This document shows, in pieces, positions 1 to 8,624 of a stretch of DNA of 38,224 nucleotides; the first letter of the stretch is position 1, and the number at the start of each line of letters is the position of its first letter. A program made the position numbers and the translations under genes. The stretch is taken from positions 1 through 38,224 of the forward strand of contig JBEKGS010000027.1 of assembly GCA_050012675.1 (NCBI GenBank), read 5' to 3'. The notes below the pieces were generated by a model. It ran no database searches. It saw only the letters and a program-made list of their open reading frames with translations, and was not told where the DNA came from. This DNA comes from Fen-455 sp050012675 (GTDB lineage Bacteria > Actinomycetota > Acidimicrobiia > Acidimicrobiales > Bog-793).

Positions 1-2
1 GC

Positions 3-344
3 GGGGACATCCTCTCGCTCATAACGGTGTTTGTGCTTGCGGCGTTCGTGGGCTTCGAGGTGATCGCCAAGGTGCCGAGCACCCTGCATACGCCTTTGAT
101 GTCGGGCACGAACGCGATCCACGGCGTCGTGCTCGTCGGCGCCATGCTCGTGCTGGGCACCGCGAGTGGCACGGCCCAGATGGTGCTCGGCTTCGTCGCG
201 GTGGTGCTGGCCACCTTGAACGTCGTCGGCGGGTTCGTCGTCACCGACCGGATGCTCGAGATGTTCAAGGTCCGCAAGCCGGCCAAAGTCGCAGCCGAGC
301 CGGCCGGCGCAGTTGCGCCTAGCACCGAAGGGAGCCCGAAGTGA
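3..344 (+). CDS. pntA: NAD(P) transhydrogenase alpha subunit, part 2 (5' end cut by window)
   Basis: Membrane part of the alpha subunit of the proton-translocating transhydrogenase, which moves hydride between NADH and NADP+ using the proton gradient. The frame is open from base 3 with no start needed. The residues FVGFEVIAKVP and LHTPLMSGTNAIHG are the typical start of the first two helices of split-alpha (PntAB) proteins, and about three helices follow. The family is about 100 residues, so only a few N-terminal residues are missing. A GTG at 27 is in frame, but GDILSLIT upstream of it is also family-like, so 27 is probably not the start. The tail after about residue 88 is Ala/Pro-rich. The stop overlaps the pntB start by 4 bases (GTGA), showing translational coupling; the NAD-binding part 1 gene should lie just upstream. 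Confidence 0.9.
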   Translation, partial: GDILSLITVFVLAAFVGFEVIAKVPSTLHTPLMSGTNAIHGVVLVGAMLVLGTASGTAQMVLGFVAVVLATLNVVGGFVVTDRMLEMFKVRKPAKVAAEPAGAVAPSTEGSPK

Positions 345-1726
345 GCCTCGGGACGGGCATCCGCCTCGCTGACCTGATCGCGGCGATCTGCTTCATCTTC
401 GCGCTGCGCGGCCTTACGGGGCCGAAGACCGCCCGCTACGGGAACCTCCTCGGTGCCGGCGGCATGACCCTCGCCATCGCGATCACCTTCGCGACCAACG
501 GGCTCACCCACTTCCTTTTGATCGTCGGGGCAATGCTGATCGGGGTGGTCATCGCCGTCCCCGCCGCGCGCCTGGTGAAGATGACCGCGATGCCGCAGAT
601 GGTCGCGGCCTTCAACGGGGTGGGCGGTGGCGCCGCCGCGCTGATCGCACTGGCCACCTTCCTCAGGGCACCGGCCGGCTCACTTGCTGTCTACGAGGTC
701 GTCGAGGTGCTCCTCGGAGTTGTCATTGGCTGCGTCTCGTTCTCCGGCAGCTGCATCGCCTTCGCCAAGCTCCAGGAGCTCATGACCGGCAGACCTGTCG
801 TCTACCCCGGCCAGCAGATCTGGAACGGCATTGTGGGCGTCGCCATTGTCGGGCTGGGGGTCACGCTCTGCGTCAGCACCGTCAACTGGCTCATTGCGAT
901 CGTTGTCGTCCTCGCCTTGGCATTCGGCATCGCGTTCGTCCTGCCCGTAGGCGGGGCGGACGTGCCCGTCCTCATCTCGCTTCTGAACTCGTTCACGGGT
1001 CTCGCCGTGGCCGCGAGCGGCTTCGTGTTGCACTCGGTGGTGCTCGTCGTCGCCGGTACCCTCGTCGGTGCCTCCGGCACGCTCCTCACCCAGATGATGA
1101 GCCGGGCCATGGGGCGGTCGCTCCCGAACATTCTCTTCAGCGCTTTCGGCTCTGTGATCACGGCCACGGGTGGCGCCGAGGGCAACACGACCAGGAGCGT
1201 GCGGTCCGCGAGCGCGGAGGACGTCGCAATCCTGCTCGCTTACGCCAACAAGGTGATCGTCGTTCCCGGCTACGGACTCGCCGTCGCACAGGCTCAGCAC
1301 ACGATCCGCGAGCTTGCCGACCTGCTCGAGTCGCGGGGGGTCCAGGTCATCTACGCCATCCACCCTGTTGCAGGCCGCATGCCAGGCCACATGAACGTTC
1401 TTCTGGCGGAGGCAAACGTTCCTTACGAACAGCTGAAGGAAATGGACGAGGCGAACCCGGAGTTCCAGTCCGCCGATGTGGCGCTCGTGGTCGGAGCGAA
1501 CGACGTCGTCAACCCCGCCGCGAAGAATGACCCGACCAGCCCGATCTACGGAATGCCGATCCTCGCGGTCGACGAGGCCCGCAACATCGTGTTCATGAAG
1601 CGTTCCATGCGCCCCGGATTCGCCGGCATCGACAACGACCTGCTGTTCGACCCGAAAACCACGCTGTTGTTCGGTGACGCCAAAGACTCGCTGACGAAGG
1701 TCGTGGCCGCGGTCAAGGCCCTCTGA
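341..1726 (+). CDS. pntB: NAD(P) transhydrogenase beta subunit
   Basis: Beta subunit of the membrane transhydrogenase. Residues 1 to about 270 form a series of hydrophobic helices (domain II, proton channel) and residues from about 290 form the NADP(H)-binding domain III. Domain III shows GYGLAVAQAQH at 310-320 and GANDVVNP at 385-392, both family signatures. The length, 461 residues, is normal. The GTG start overlaps the pntA stop, and nothing suggests a separate promoter. Likely role: NADPH supply for biosynthesis. No truncation or odd residues seen. Confidence 0.96.
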   Translation: MSLGTGIRLADLIAAICFIFALRGLTGPKTARYGNLLGAGGMTLAIAITFATNGLTHFLLIVGAMLIGVVIAVPAARLVKMTAMPQMVAAFNGVGGGAAALIALATFLRAPAGSLAVYEVVEVLLGVVIGCVSFSGSCIAFAKLQELMTGRPVVYPGQQIWNGIVGVAIVGLGVTLCVSTVNWLIAIVVVLALAFGIAFVLPVGGADVPVLISLLNSFTGLAVAASGFVLHSVVLVVAGTLVGASGTLLTQMMSRAMGRSLPNILFSAFGSVITATGGAEGNTTRSVRSASAEDVAILLAYANKVIVVPGYGLAVAQAQHTIRELADLLESRGVQVIYAIHPVAGRMPGHMNVLLAEANVPYEQLKEMDEANPEFQSADVALVVGANDVVNPAAKNDPTSPIYGMPILAVDEARNIVFMKRSMRPGFAGIDNDLLFDPKTTLLFGDAKDSLTKVVAAVKAL

Positions 1727-2013
1727 CCGTACGCTTTTACCGGCGTCACGCGGCGTCCGGAGAATTCGTGCACTTTGACCGTCATCATCACTTCGACACG
1801 CCCTGGCAGGGTCGGGGCTGCCCGCACGGTGGCCCGCCGCGCTCGGACGAGCCCGCCCCTTTGTCGGCGGGCCGGGTGCCGGCCCGGCCGAGCTCGGCCA
1901 GCCGGCGACACCGTTGCCGTCCTCCTGCCAACAGGGATCCGGGGCCGGCCGCCCCTGCCCGCCGGCGGGCTCGTCTGCGACAAACGGCTACGCCCGCCTA
2001 GCGGAGTGGGCTG
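1727..2013. other. Intergenic region with GC-rich inverted repeats
   Basis: 287 bases between pntB and the methyltransferase gene, with no credible gene: the open frames here are Arg/Pro/Gly-rich in both directions. It holds a stem GCCCGCC/GGCGGGC at 1851-1857 and 1866-1872 (8-base loop) and a perfect palindrome GCCCGCCGGCGGGC at 1957-1970. Neither has a following T run. They may end pntB transcription, but in DNA this GC-rich such repeats also occur by chance. Confidence 0.4.
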
Positions 2014-2703
2014 GTGGACGTGAGCCGGGACCGCTTCGAGCCACGGGACGGCGATGAGGCCTGGGGCGAGCGCGCCGCCCAGTCACTCGTCCGAGCGGCG
2101 CGCGCCCAAGGCGTGACGGACGAACGCGTGCTCGAAGCGCTGGGCACCGTGCGTCGCGCCTCGTTCGTGCCCGGCGCAGTGCGCGACGAGGTCGGATACG
2201 ACTGCGCGATCCCCATCGGGCAGTCGCAGACCACCTCGCAGCCGTCCCTGATCGCACTCATGATCGAGTCCCTGGAACTCGGGCCGGATGACACGGTCCT
2301 CGAGATCGGCACCGGGTACGGCTACGAGGCGGCGCTGCTCGCCAAGCTCGTGCGCCGTGTGTTCAGTGTCGAGCGCATCTCCGAGCTGGCACAAGCCGCG
2401 CGCCGCAACCTGCAGGCGGAAGGCGTCCTCAATGCCGAGGTCGTCACCGGCGACGGCACGCTCGGGCTTCCCGCCTCGGCTCCCTTCGACGGCATCGTGG
2501 TCGCCGCCGCCTTTCTCCACGTCCCGGCACCGCTCGCCGCCCAGCTCAGCCCCGGGGGAAAGCTCGTCATGCCAGTCGGCAACGGTGGCGGCGATCTCGT
2601 GAAGGTCTTCGAATCACGGGACGACACCTTGGTGGAGCTACGGGTGCTGTGCGGAGCCAGATTCGTGCCCCTGCTCGGAGTCAACGGCTTCCAAGTCCAC
2701 TGA
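2014..2703 (+). CDS. pcm: Protein-L-isoaspartate O-methyltransferase
   Basis: SAM-dependent repair enzyme that methylates L-isoaspartyl residues in aged proteins, acting in the cytoplasm. SAM motif I is VLEIGTGYGYE at 95-105, followed by the acidic end of strand 2 (SVERI). The family region around the substrate site, IGQSQTTSQP, at 68-77 is present in slightly altered form (usually IGQTISQP). The length of 229 residues is normal. The GTG start is supported by GGAG at 2003-2006, 7 bases upstream. It stands alone, convergent with the next gene. An alternative within the same fold would be another class I methyltransferase, but the SQP motif argues for PCMT. Confidence 0.88.
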   Translation: MDVSRDRFEPRDGDEAWGERAAQSLVRAARAQGVTDERVLEALGTVRRASFVPGAVRDEVGYDCAIPIGQSQTTSQPSLIALMIESLELGPDDTVLEIGTGYGYEAALLAKLVRRVFSVERISELAQAARRNLQAEGVLNAEVVTGDGTLGLPASAPFDGIVVAAAFLHVPAPLAAQLSPGGKLVMPVGNGGGDLVKVFESRDDTLVELRVLCGARFVPLLGVNGFQVH

Positions 2704-2741
2704 CACCTCACGGGTCGCGATCTGTACGACGTGCCGGGCGG

Positions 2742-3869
2742 TCAGTCCCGTTCGGGTTCTCCCAGCGTTGAAGGTTCGTGTTGCACCATGTCCCTCGGTC
2801 CATGTCGGGACGAACCGCGGAGCGCGTTCGTCTCGTCCGCGATACGGGCGAAGACGAGCAGTCCCTGGTTGGTAGGTCTCGTCGACAGGACAACGACCTC
2901 CACGCCAGTCCTGCCGACCATCTCCTCGGCGTCGTTCACCACGACCATGTCACCGTCGGGCAGGAAACCGATCGCTTGTTGAGGCTGGCGGCCTGCACGG
3001 ATGAGGTCGACCTTCAGATGCTCCCCGGGAATGTGGTCCGGGGACAGGTCGCTCACAAGGCGCCGGAGGTCCAGCACACGGGCGCCCGCATCCTCCCTGC
3101 GCCGGGTCATCTCGACAGAGCACGTGACAACCCGGGCATTGAGACGGTCGGCCAGCGTGGAAACCTTGTCTTCGATCGAAGCTGCCGCGGGAACATCGCT
3201 CTGCACGAAGGTGACCCTCACACCCAGGTTCTTGAGCTCGTCCAACGCTTCCAAACCCCGCCGCGCCCGGCGCGCCGCGACCGGATCTGGGCCATCTGCC
3301 AAAGTGGCGAGCTCATCTGCCACCGGCTCGGGGATCAACAGCTCGGGGCCGAACAGGCCGATCTGTCCCATCACAAGGAAAGAGCGGTCCATGACTGCAG
3401 AGGTGTCCGCCAAGTCGCCCCCGGCGGGAACGTCCTGGCGCGTCGTCGTTAGGTGACGCGTCACGCCGAGAGCGTCGGCCAGCTGGCGGCCTTTGGCCAT
3501 GCCCAACTTCAGACCGAGCGTGCCGAGCACCCATGCCACGGCGGCCGCAATGAGGAAGTCGAAGTCCTCACGGACAAAGACGAACAGGGGAATGCAGGCG
3601 ATGACGCCGATGAGAAGACCCAGGCTGCCGAACAGCATGCCCGAGAGCAGCTCGGGGGCCGGGACGTCACGGAGAGACCGGTTCGCCTCGCGCATGCCGC
3701 CGGCTGTCAAGCGACCGACCACGCCGCCGACCACGTAACCGACGAGGACCCCGATCGCAGCTCCCGTGGAGCGCCCCAATGGCGTGGCGGCGTAATGGTT
3801 TCCCGCCGTGAGGCCGACGAGCGCGCCGCAGACCGCGACGAGCAGGCGGAAGACCTCGACGAACACCAT
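2742..3869 (-). CDS. Membrane-anchored PIN/TRAM domain protein (YacL family)
   Basis: 375 residues. N-terminal hydrophobic segments lie at about 5-50 and 75-120, a PIN nuclease-like domain at about 150-275, and a TRAM (RNA-binding) domain at about 280-345 with GEHLKVDLIRAG and the GFLPDGDMVVV motif. The arrangement matches Bacillus YacL, a family of unproven function, probably an RNA-acting membrane protein. PIN acidic residues visible are D155 (ADTS) and E186 (DEL). The third family acidic site, normally in a TND motif, reads TCS at 249-251, so catalysis may be lost or altered. I chose ATG 3869 because the family begins here and a TACGCT element sits 7 bases upstream. An in-frame ATG at 3929 would add 20 residues without family similarity. 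Divergent from the glycosidase gene. Confidence 0.83.
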   Translation of the reverse strand: MVFVEVFRLLVAVCGALVGLTAGNHYAATPLGRSTGAAIGVLVGYVVGGVVGRLTAGGMREANRSLRDVPAPELLSGMLFGSLGLLIGVIACIPLFVFVREDFDFLIAAAVAWVLGTLGLKLGMAKGRQLADALGVTRHLTTTRQDVPAGGDLADTSAVMDRSFLVMGQIGLFGPELLIPEPVADELATLADGPDPVAARRARRGLEALDELKNLGVRVTFVQSDVPAAASIEDKVSTLADRLNARVVTCSVEMTRRREDAGARVLDLRRLVSDLSPDHIPGEHLKVDLIRAGRQPQQAIGFLPDGDMVVVNDAEEMVGRTGVEVVVLSTRPTNQGLLVFARIADETNALRGSSRHGPRDMVQHEPSTLGEPERD

Positions 3870-3876
3870 TGCGCAG

Positions 3877-3882
3877 AGCGTA
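3877..3882 (-). promoter_or_regulatory. -10 element (TACGCT) of the PIN/TRAM gene
   Basis: TACGCT on the reverse strand, 7 bases before ATG 3869. Transcription from it would start at about the start codon, giving a leaderless mRNA. No convincing -35 hexamer is visible. Confidence 0.45.
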
Positions 3883-3964
3883 GGAGCAATCGCCGGGTCG
3901 GGGCACACCGGTACAGCTGGCCTGCGCATGGAGAGGACGACGACTCACCTTGGGCGAGGGGAAC

Positions 3965-3970
3965 TACGCT
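3965..3970 (+). promoter_or_regulatory. -10 element (TACGCT) of the glycosidase gene
   Basis: The same hexamer as the divergent gene uses, on the forward strand, 9 bases before ATG 3980. The expected RNA start lies within about 3 bases of the ATG, and no Shine-Dalgarno is present. Confidence 0.42.
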
Positions 3971-3979
3971 TCGGCCGTC

Positions 3980-5248
3980 ATGGCCTCAACGCGGCGTCCT
4001 GCTGCCGCTCGCCTCGCCTTTTCCCTGTTCGCGTGCATGCTTGCCGCGCTCGGCTGTGCGGCCTGTGGCATCTTCGGGGCGAGCCCGACGACTACGACAC
4101 AGCCTCCGAGCCTGGCCGAGCGACTCATTCCTGTCGAGCAGGCCGCGGTGAGAAGAGCCGAGGCGGCAGTGGCGGTTCACCTGCCGACCGTGTCGGGCCG
4201 TCCCGCCCCGACCCTTTCGGCAGGCGCCTTCGTGCGACCCCTCCGTGCCCACCAGGTGGTCGGCTTTCTCCCCTACTGGGACGTCGGCAGCTTCACGCCC
4301 GACTTCGGATCCCTGACGACGCTCGCCTACTGGGCGGTGGGCCTGGCAAGCGGCGGTTCGATCGCCGAGAGCGGGGAGGGCTACTCGACCCTGTCAAGTT
4401 CTGCCTTCGCTCTCGATGTCAGCCAGGCTCACGCCTCGGGCGACCGCGTACTTCTCAGCGTCTACTCCGAGAATTCTACGGTCCTGAACTCGATCTCCGC
4501 CCACCCTTCGACATCCGGCCCCCTGTTGGCGAGCAAGCTCGCCCCCCTGCTTTCGGCCGGGAACCTCGACGGCGTCGACCTCGACCTCGAGGGCGACAGC
4601 ACGGCGGATCGGGGCGGATTCGTCCGCTTCGTGGCCGCGTTCTCGAAAGCTCTCAGGGCACTGGACCCGAACTGGTCGATCATGCTGGACACCTATCCGA
4701 CCTCTGCGCTGGACCCGTTCGACTTCTTCGACGTCAAGGCATTGGCCACGTACGTCGACGAGCTCTTCGTCATGGCCTACGACATGCAGCAGCCCGACGT
4801 GGCTTCCGCGACTGCACCGTTGACGAACGCTTCTTGGAGCGACGCCATAACCGTTGCCGAGTACGCCGCAGTCGTGCCCGCGCAAAAGATCGTGCTCGGC
4901 ATCCCGCTCTACGGCTATGACTTCCCGGCCACGAGCCGGTTCGACGGAGCCGCCACCACGGGACCTCCGCTCGCCGTCACCTACTCGGACATCGTGGCCG
5001 CCGGCCACGCGCCCCAGTGGGACCCTGTGACCGAGACTCCCTGGACGGTGTTCAAGAGGGACGGGCAGTGGCACCAGACCTGGTTCGACGACCCGGTCTC
5101 GATCGCCCTCAAGGCCGCGCTGGCAGCCCAGTTCGACTGCGCGGGCGTCGGTGTCTGGGAGCTCGGCATGTCGGGCAACGACAGGTCCATCACTGCCGCA
5201 CTGCTGGGGGGAAGACCGCCTCTCAAGCTTCCGCTCGCCGGCCGCTGA
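3980..5248 (+). CDS. Secreted or lipid-anchored glycoside hydrolase family 18 protein
   Basis: 422 residues. The N-terminus has a positively charged stretch, a hydrophobic core (LAFSLFACMLAALG) and cysteines at about 27 and 30, so it is exported and perhaps a lipoprotein, though the lipobox is not canonical. A linker rich in Thr/Pro follows. The GH18 barrel runs from about residue 90, with VVGFLPYW at its first strand. The catalytic motif DGVDLDLE at 197-204 is intact, with E204 the predicted acid, and MAYDMQQ matches the substrate-site strand. Family members hydrolyse beta-1,4 linkages of N-acetylglucosamine (chitin or peptidoglycan); the YdhD/SleL-like layout favours cell-wall remodelling, which is inference. 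ATG 3980 was chosen over TTG 3950 because of the signal peptide and upstream -10. Confidence 0.86.
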   Translation: MASTRRPAAARLAFSLFACMLAALGCAACGIFGASPTTTTQPPSLAERLIPVEQAAVRRAEAAVAVHLPTVSGRPAPTLSAGAFVRPLRAHQVVGFLPYWDVGSFTPDFGSLTTLAYWAVGLASGGSIAESGEGYSTLSSSAFALDVSQAHASGDRVLLSVYSENSTVLNSISAHPSTSGPLLASKLAPLLSAGNLDGVDLDLEGDSTADRGGFVRFVAAFSKALRALDPNWSIMLDTYPTSALDPFDFFDVKALATYVDELFVMAYDMQQPDVASATAPLTNASWSDAITVAEYAAVVPAQKIVLGIPLYGYDFPATSRFDGAATTGPPLAVTYSDIVAAGHAPQWDPVTETPWTVFKRDGQWHQTWFDDPVSIALKAALAAQFDCAGVGVWELGMSGNDRSITAALLGGRPPLKLPLAGR

Positions 5249-5290
5249 AGCCGGCGCGCAGAGCTCGCTGCAACGAGGGAGCCAGCTGGC

Positions 5291-5572
5291 TCAGCTCTCC
5301 TCTGGGCTCCCGGCCGTGATCAGGGCGATACGGCGAACGAGGCGAGACTTGCGCCGCGACGCCTGGTTGGGATGGATGACACCCTTGGCTGCCGCCTTGT
5401 CGATCCTCTTCACGGCTTCGCGCAAGCGATCAGCCGAGTCCTCGGCGCCGGTCTCGGCGGCCAGCAGAGCGCTCTTCGTGCGCGTCTTCAGCTCCGAGCG
5501 CACGGCCTTGTTCTTCACGCGGCGACGCTCGTTCTGGAGGTTCCGCTTGATCTGACTCTTGATATTCGCCAT
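5291..5572 (-). CDS. rpsT: 30S ribosomal protein S20
   Basis: 93 residues, very basic and helical, starting MANIKSQIKR as S20 does, with HPNQASRRKSRL near the C-terminus. It binds 16S rRNA early in small-subunit assembly. GAGGGA upstream of the ATG supports the start. It is divergent from lepA, the usual neighbour in many bacteria. A further GGAGG/CCTCC inverted repeat lies in the leader at 5596-5613. Confidence 0.97.
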   Translation of the reverse strand: MANIKSQIKRNLQNERRRVKNKAVRSELKTRTKSALLAAETGAEDSADRLREAVKRIDKAAAKGVIHPNQASRRKSRLVRRIALITAGSPEES

Positions 5573-5673
5573 TCGTCCCTCGACGCGTACGGATAGGAGG
5601 AACCAGAGCCTCCGGGATCACCGAGAGTACCAGCTGACCGAACCGGACGGCACACCGTGGCCGAGGTGGCACG

Positions 5674-7470
5674 ATGGAAGCTGTGGTCGCGCCCGAGGTC
5701 ATTCGCAACTTCTCCATAATCAGCCACGTCGACCATGGCAAGTCGACCCTGTCGGACCGCATCTTGGAGCTGACCCATGCGGTCGACCCGCGTGACATGA
5801 GGGCCCAGTACCTCGACTCGATGGATCTCGAGCGCGAGCGCGGCATCACCATCAAGGCGCAGAACGTGCGCGTCCATTGGCGCGAGTACATCCTCCAGCT
5901 GATCGACACCCCCGGCCACGTCGACTTCGGCTACGAGGTCTCGAGGAGCCTCGCGGCCTGTGAGGGAGTCGTGCTGCTCGTCGACGCCTCGCAGGGCATC
6001 GAGGCCCAGACGCTCGCCAACTGCTATCTGGCTCTCGAGCACGACCTCGAGATCGTCGCCGCCCTGAACAAGATTGACCTGCCCGCCGCCGACCCGGACC
6101 GGTACGCCGAGGAGATCGAGCGCGTGCTCGGCCTTCCCGGCGACCAGATCCTGCGGATCTCTGCGAAAACGGGAGCCGGCGTAGTCGAGCTGCTTGACGA
6201 GGTCGTCCGCAGGATCCCGCCCCCCGAGGGCGATCCCGCCGATCCGCTCCGGGCACTGCTGTTCGATTCCTATTACGACCAGTACCGGGGGGTCGTGAGC
6301 GCGGTGCGGGTGGTGGACGGGACGATGCGCTCGGGCGCCAGGTTGCGCTTTCTCCAAAGCGGCGCCACCCACGAGGTAGAGGAGGTGGGCATCCGAACGC
6401 CGGCGCTGGTGGAGGTGAGCGAGCTCGGCCCAGGCGAGGTCGGCTACCTGATCGCGGGCATCAAGGACGTCGGTGAGGCACGTGTCGGTGAGACAGTCAC
6501 AGAGACAGCGCGCCCGGCGTCCAAGCCGCTCGAGGGCTACAAGAACCCGAAGCCGATGGTGTTCTGCGGCATCTATCCGATAGACGGCGACGAGTTCCCC
6601 GATCTGCGAGACGCGCTCGAGAAGCTCAAGCTCAACGATGCGAGCGTGACCTACGAACCCGAGACGAGCGCCGCGCTCGGCTTCGGCTTCCGCTGCGGGT
6701 TCCTTGGCCTGTTGCACATGGAGATCGTCCGGGAACGCCTCGAGCGGGAGTTCGGGCTCTCCCTGATAGCGACAGCACCTTCGGTCGAGTACATCGCCCA
6801 CCTCACCAACGGCGGGGTCCTGCCGGTCGACAACCCCTCCGCCATGCCCGAGCCGCAATACATCGACCACATCGAAGAGCCCCTGTTGAAGCTCACGATC
6901 CTCGGACCGGCCGAGTACACCGGGACGATCATGGACCTGTGCCAGACGCGCCGGGGCCGGATGCAGAAGATGGAGTACCTCTCCTCCGACCGCGTCGAGC
7001 TCATCTACGAGCTGCCCCTGGCCGAGGTCGTGCTCGACTTCTTCGACGTGCTGAAGAGCCGGACCAAGGGTTACGCGAGCCTGGACTACGAGCCGGCGGG
7101 GACCCAGACCGACAACCTCGTCAAGGTCGACGTGCTGCTCGCGGGCCAGCCTGTCGACGCCTTCTCGACAATCGTGCACCGCTCCAAGGCCGACGACTAC
7201 GGGCGCAAGATGACCGCCAAGCTACGTGAGCTCATCCCCCGCCAGCTCTTCGACGTCCCCATCCAGGCGGCGATCGGAGGGCGCATCGTTGCGCGCGAGA
7301 CGGTCAAGGCCAAGCGCAAGGACGTCCTCGCCAAGTGCTACGGCGGCGACATCACGCGAAAGCGCAAGCTCCTCGAGAAACAGAAGGAGGGCAAGAAACG
7401 GATGAAGTCGATCGGGCGAGTCGAGATCCCCCAGGAGGCTTTCATCAGTGCGCTGACACTGGAGGAGTGA
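5674..7470 (+). CDS. lepA: Elongation factor 4 (LepA) GTPase
   Basis: Ribosome-associated GTPase linked to back-translocation and to 30S assembly. 598 residues, the family length. The G domain shows SHVDHGKST at 17-25, DTPGH, NKID and SAKTGAG; an EF-G-like domain follows, then the LepA-specific C-terminal region ending KRKLLEKQKEGKKRMK. The RG-IT switch I segment (LERERGITIK) is intact. The ATG follows CGAGGTGG; the start also fits the family. It is the first gene of a forward run leading to hrcA, 114 bases downstream of its stop. Confidence 0.97.
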   Translation: MEAVVAPEVIRNFSIISHVDHGKSTLSDRILELTHAVDPRDMRAQYLDSMDLERERGITIKAQNVRVHWREYILQLIDTPGHVDFGYEVSRSLAACEGVVLLVDASQGIEAQTLANCYLALEHDLEIVAALNKIDLPAADPDRYAEEIERVLGLPGDQILRISAKTGAGVVELLDEVVRRIPPPEGDPADPLRALLFDSYYDQYRGVVSAVRVVDGTMRSGARLRFLQSGATHEVEEVGIRTPALVEVSELGPGEVGYLIAGIKDVGEARVGETVTETARPASKPLEGYKNPKPMVFCGIYPIDGDEFPDLRDALEKLKLNDASVTYEPETSAALGFGFRCGFLGLLHMEIVRERLEREFGLSLIATAPSVEYIAHLTNGGVLPVDNPSAMPEPQYIDHIEEPLLKLTILGPAEYTGTIMDLCQTRRGRMQKMEYLSSDRVELIYELPLAEVVLDFFDVLKSRTKGYASLDYEPAGTQTDNLVKVDVLLAGQPVDAFSTIVHRSKADDYGRKMTAKLRELIPRQLFDVPIQAAIGGRIVARETVKAKRKDVLAKCYGGDITRKRKLLEKQKEGKKRMKSIGRVEIPQEAFISALTLEE

Positions 7471-7520
7471 CCACACGGTGCGACCTGATCGCAGGCCGGC
7501 TGCAGGTTCTGCCGATCACG

Positions 7521-7535
7521 GGCAACGCCGTTGCC
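7521..7535. repeat. Inverted repeat GGCAAC-GCC-GTTGCC upstream of hrcA
   Basis: A perfect 6-base inverted repeat with a 3-base centre, about 20 bases upstream of the likely -10 of hrcA. It lies where an operator could act, but it is not the CIRCE sequence. Confidence 0.35.
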
Positions 7536-7556
7536 GTCGTATCTGGGCGTCCCAAG

Positions 7557-7562
7557 TAGAAT
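7557..7562 (+). promoter_or_regulatory. -10 element (TAGAAT) of hrcA
   Basis: TAGAAT matches five of six consensus bases. The RNA would start near 7569, just before the AGGAG ribosome site at 7571-7575. No good -35 lies at the expected distance. Confidence 0.45.
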
Positions 7563-7584
7563 CCTGCACGAGGAGACCATGAAG

Positions 7585-8616
7585 ATGCCCACCCGCAACG
7601 ACCACGATCAGCTCGACGACCGCAAGGCGGCGATCTTGAGGTCCGTGGTCACCGGCTACGTCGAGACAGCACAGCCGGTGGGCTCTTCGCAGGTCGCACG
7701 TGATCCCGTCATCGAGGTCTCGCCGGCGACGGTGCGCGCCGACATGGCGGCGCTCGAGCGCGATGGCTACCTGACCCATCCCCACACAAGTGCCGGACGC
7801 ATCCCTACCGACAAGGGTTACCGCTTCTTCGTCGATCACCTCGGCAACCCCCAGCCGCTCGCACGGGCCGAGCACGAGCAGGTGCAGGCCTTCTTCTCCA
7901 GGGCGCACGGCGAGCTCGAGCGGGTGCTCCAGGACACATCGCGCCTGCTCGCCCAGCTCACGGACTGTGCCGGCGTCGTCGTGAGCCCGGCCTATCAGGC
8001 GCTCGTCGTCCGTTCGGCTCTCATCGCGCGGCTGTCGAGCCACACGGCGATGGCGGTGGCAGTGCTCTCGAACGGCGTAGTGGAAAAGCGCACCATCTCG
8101 GTTCGCGAGGACGTTTCCGACACCGTGCTGTCGGCGGCGAGCACGGCGCTGCAGCAACGCCTCTCGAGCAACTCGCTCGGGTTCGTCCCGCCCGAGACCC
8201 CGAGCGGCGATGACGAAGTTGACGAGCTCGTCGGGCTCTGTGTGGCCGCGCTCGAAGACGGATGGTCGAGCGCAGGCGACGACCAGGTCTTCGTCGGCGG
8301 CGCCGCCTACATGGCAGAGCAGTTCGACGCCATCGACAAGGTCCGTTCGGTGCTCGGGATCCTTGAACAGTCCTATGTGGTCGTGACCCTGCTGCGAGAC
8401 GTGCTCGCACACGGACAGTCGGTTTCGATCGGCTCGGAGCACGCCGGTGTCCAGTCCCTCGCCGAGTGCTCGCTCGTCGTCGCCCCTTACGAGTCCGACG
8501 GCGTGGCTCTCGGGACAATCGGGGTTCTCGGACCGACCCGGATGGACTACGCGCACGCTCTCGCGGCTGTCGCGGTCGTGGGCGAGCGGCTCACACGAGA
8601 ACTCAGCCGGGGTTAG
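7585..8616 (+). CDS. hrcA: Heat-inducible transcription repressor HrcA
   Basis: 343 residues. The N-terminal winged helix (LDDRKAAILRSVVTGYVETAQPVGS, too long to quote further, at about 9-33) and the segment GYLTHPHTSAGRIPTDKGYRFFVD-type region just after are diagnostic of HrcA. The rest is the GAF-like and dimerisation region. HrcA represses chaperone genes by binding CIRCE operators. I chose ATG 7585 because AGGAG (7571-7575) is 9 bases upstream; ATG 7579 is in frame but only 3 bases from it. An in-frame start at 7531 would lie upstream of the -10. dnaJ follows at once, the classic heat-shock pairing, but no dnaK, grpE or CIRCE is in the window. Confidence 0.95.
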   Translation: MPTRNDHDQLDDRKAAILRSVVTGYVETAQPVGSSQVARDPVIEVSPATVRADMAALERDGYLTHPHTSAGRIPTDKGYRFFVDHLGNPQPLARAEHEQVQAFFSRAHGELERVLQDTSRLLAQLTDCAGVVVSPAYQALVVRSALIARLSSHTAMAVAVLSNGVVEKRTISVREDVSDTVLSAASTALQQRLSSNSLGFVPPETPSGDDEVDELVGLCVAALEDGWSSAGDDQVFVGGAAYMAEQFDAIDKVRSVLGILEQSYVVVTLLRDVLAHGQSVSIGSEHAGVQSLAECSLVVAPYESDGVALGTIGVLGPTRMDYAHALAAVAVVGERLTRELSRG

Positions 8617-8624
8617 ATGTGTCG

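Noticed and set aside
1768..2023. Overlapping short forward frames after pntB
   Set aside because: Arg/Pro/Ala-rich with no motif or ribosome site; treated as intergenic.
5515..7179. Long reverse frame opposite lepA
   Set aside because: Shadow of a highly conserved GTPase gene; no domain recognised.
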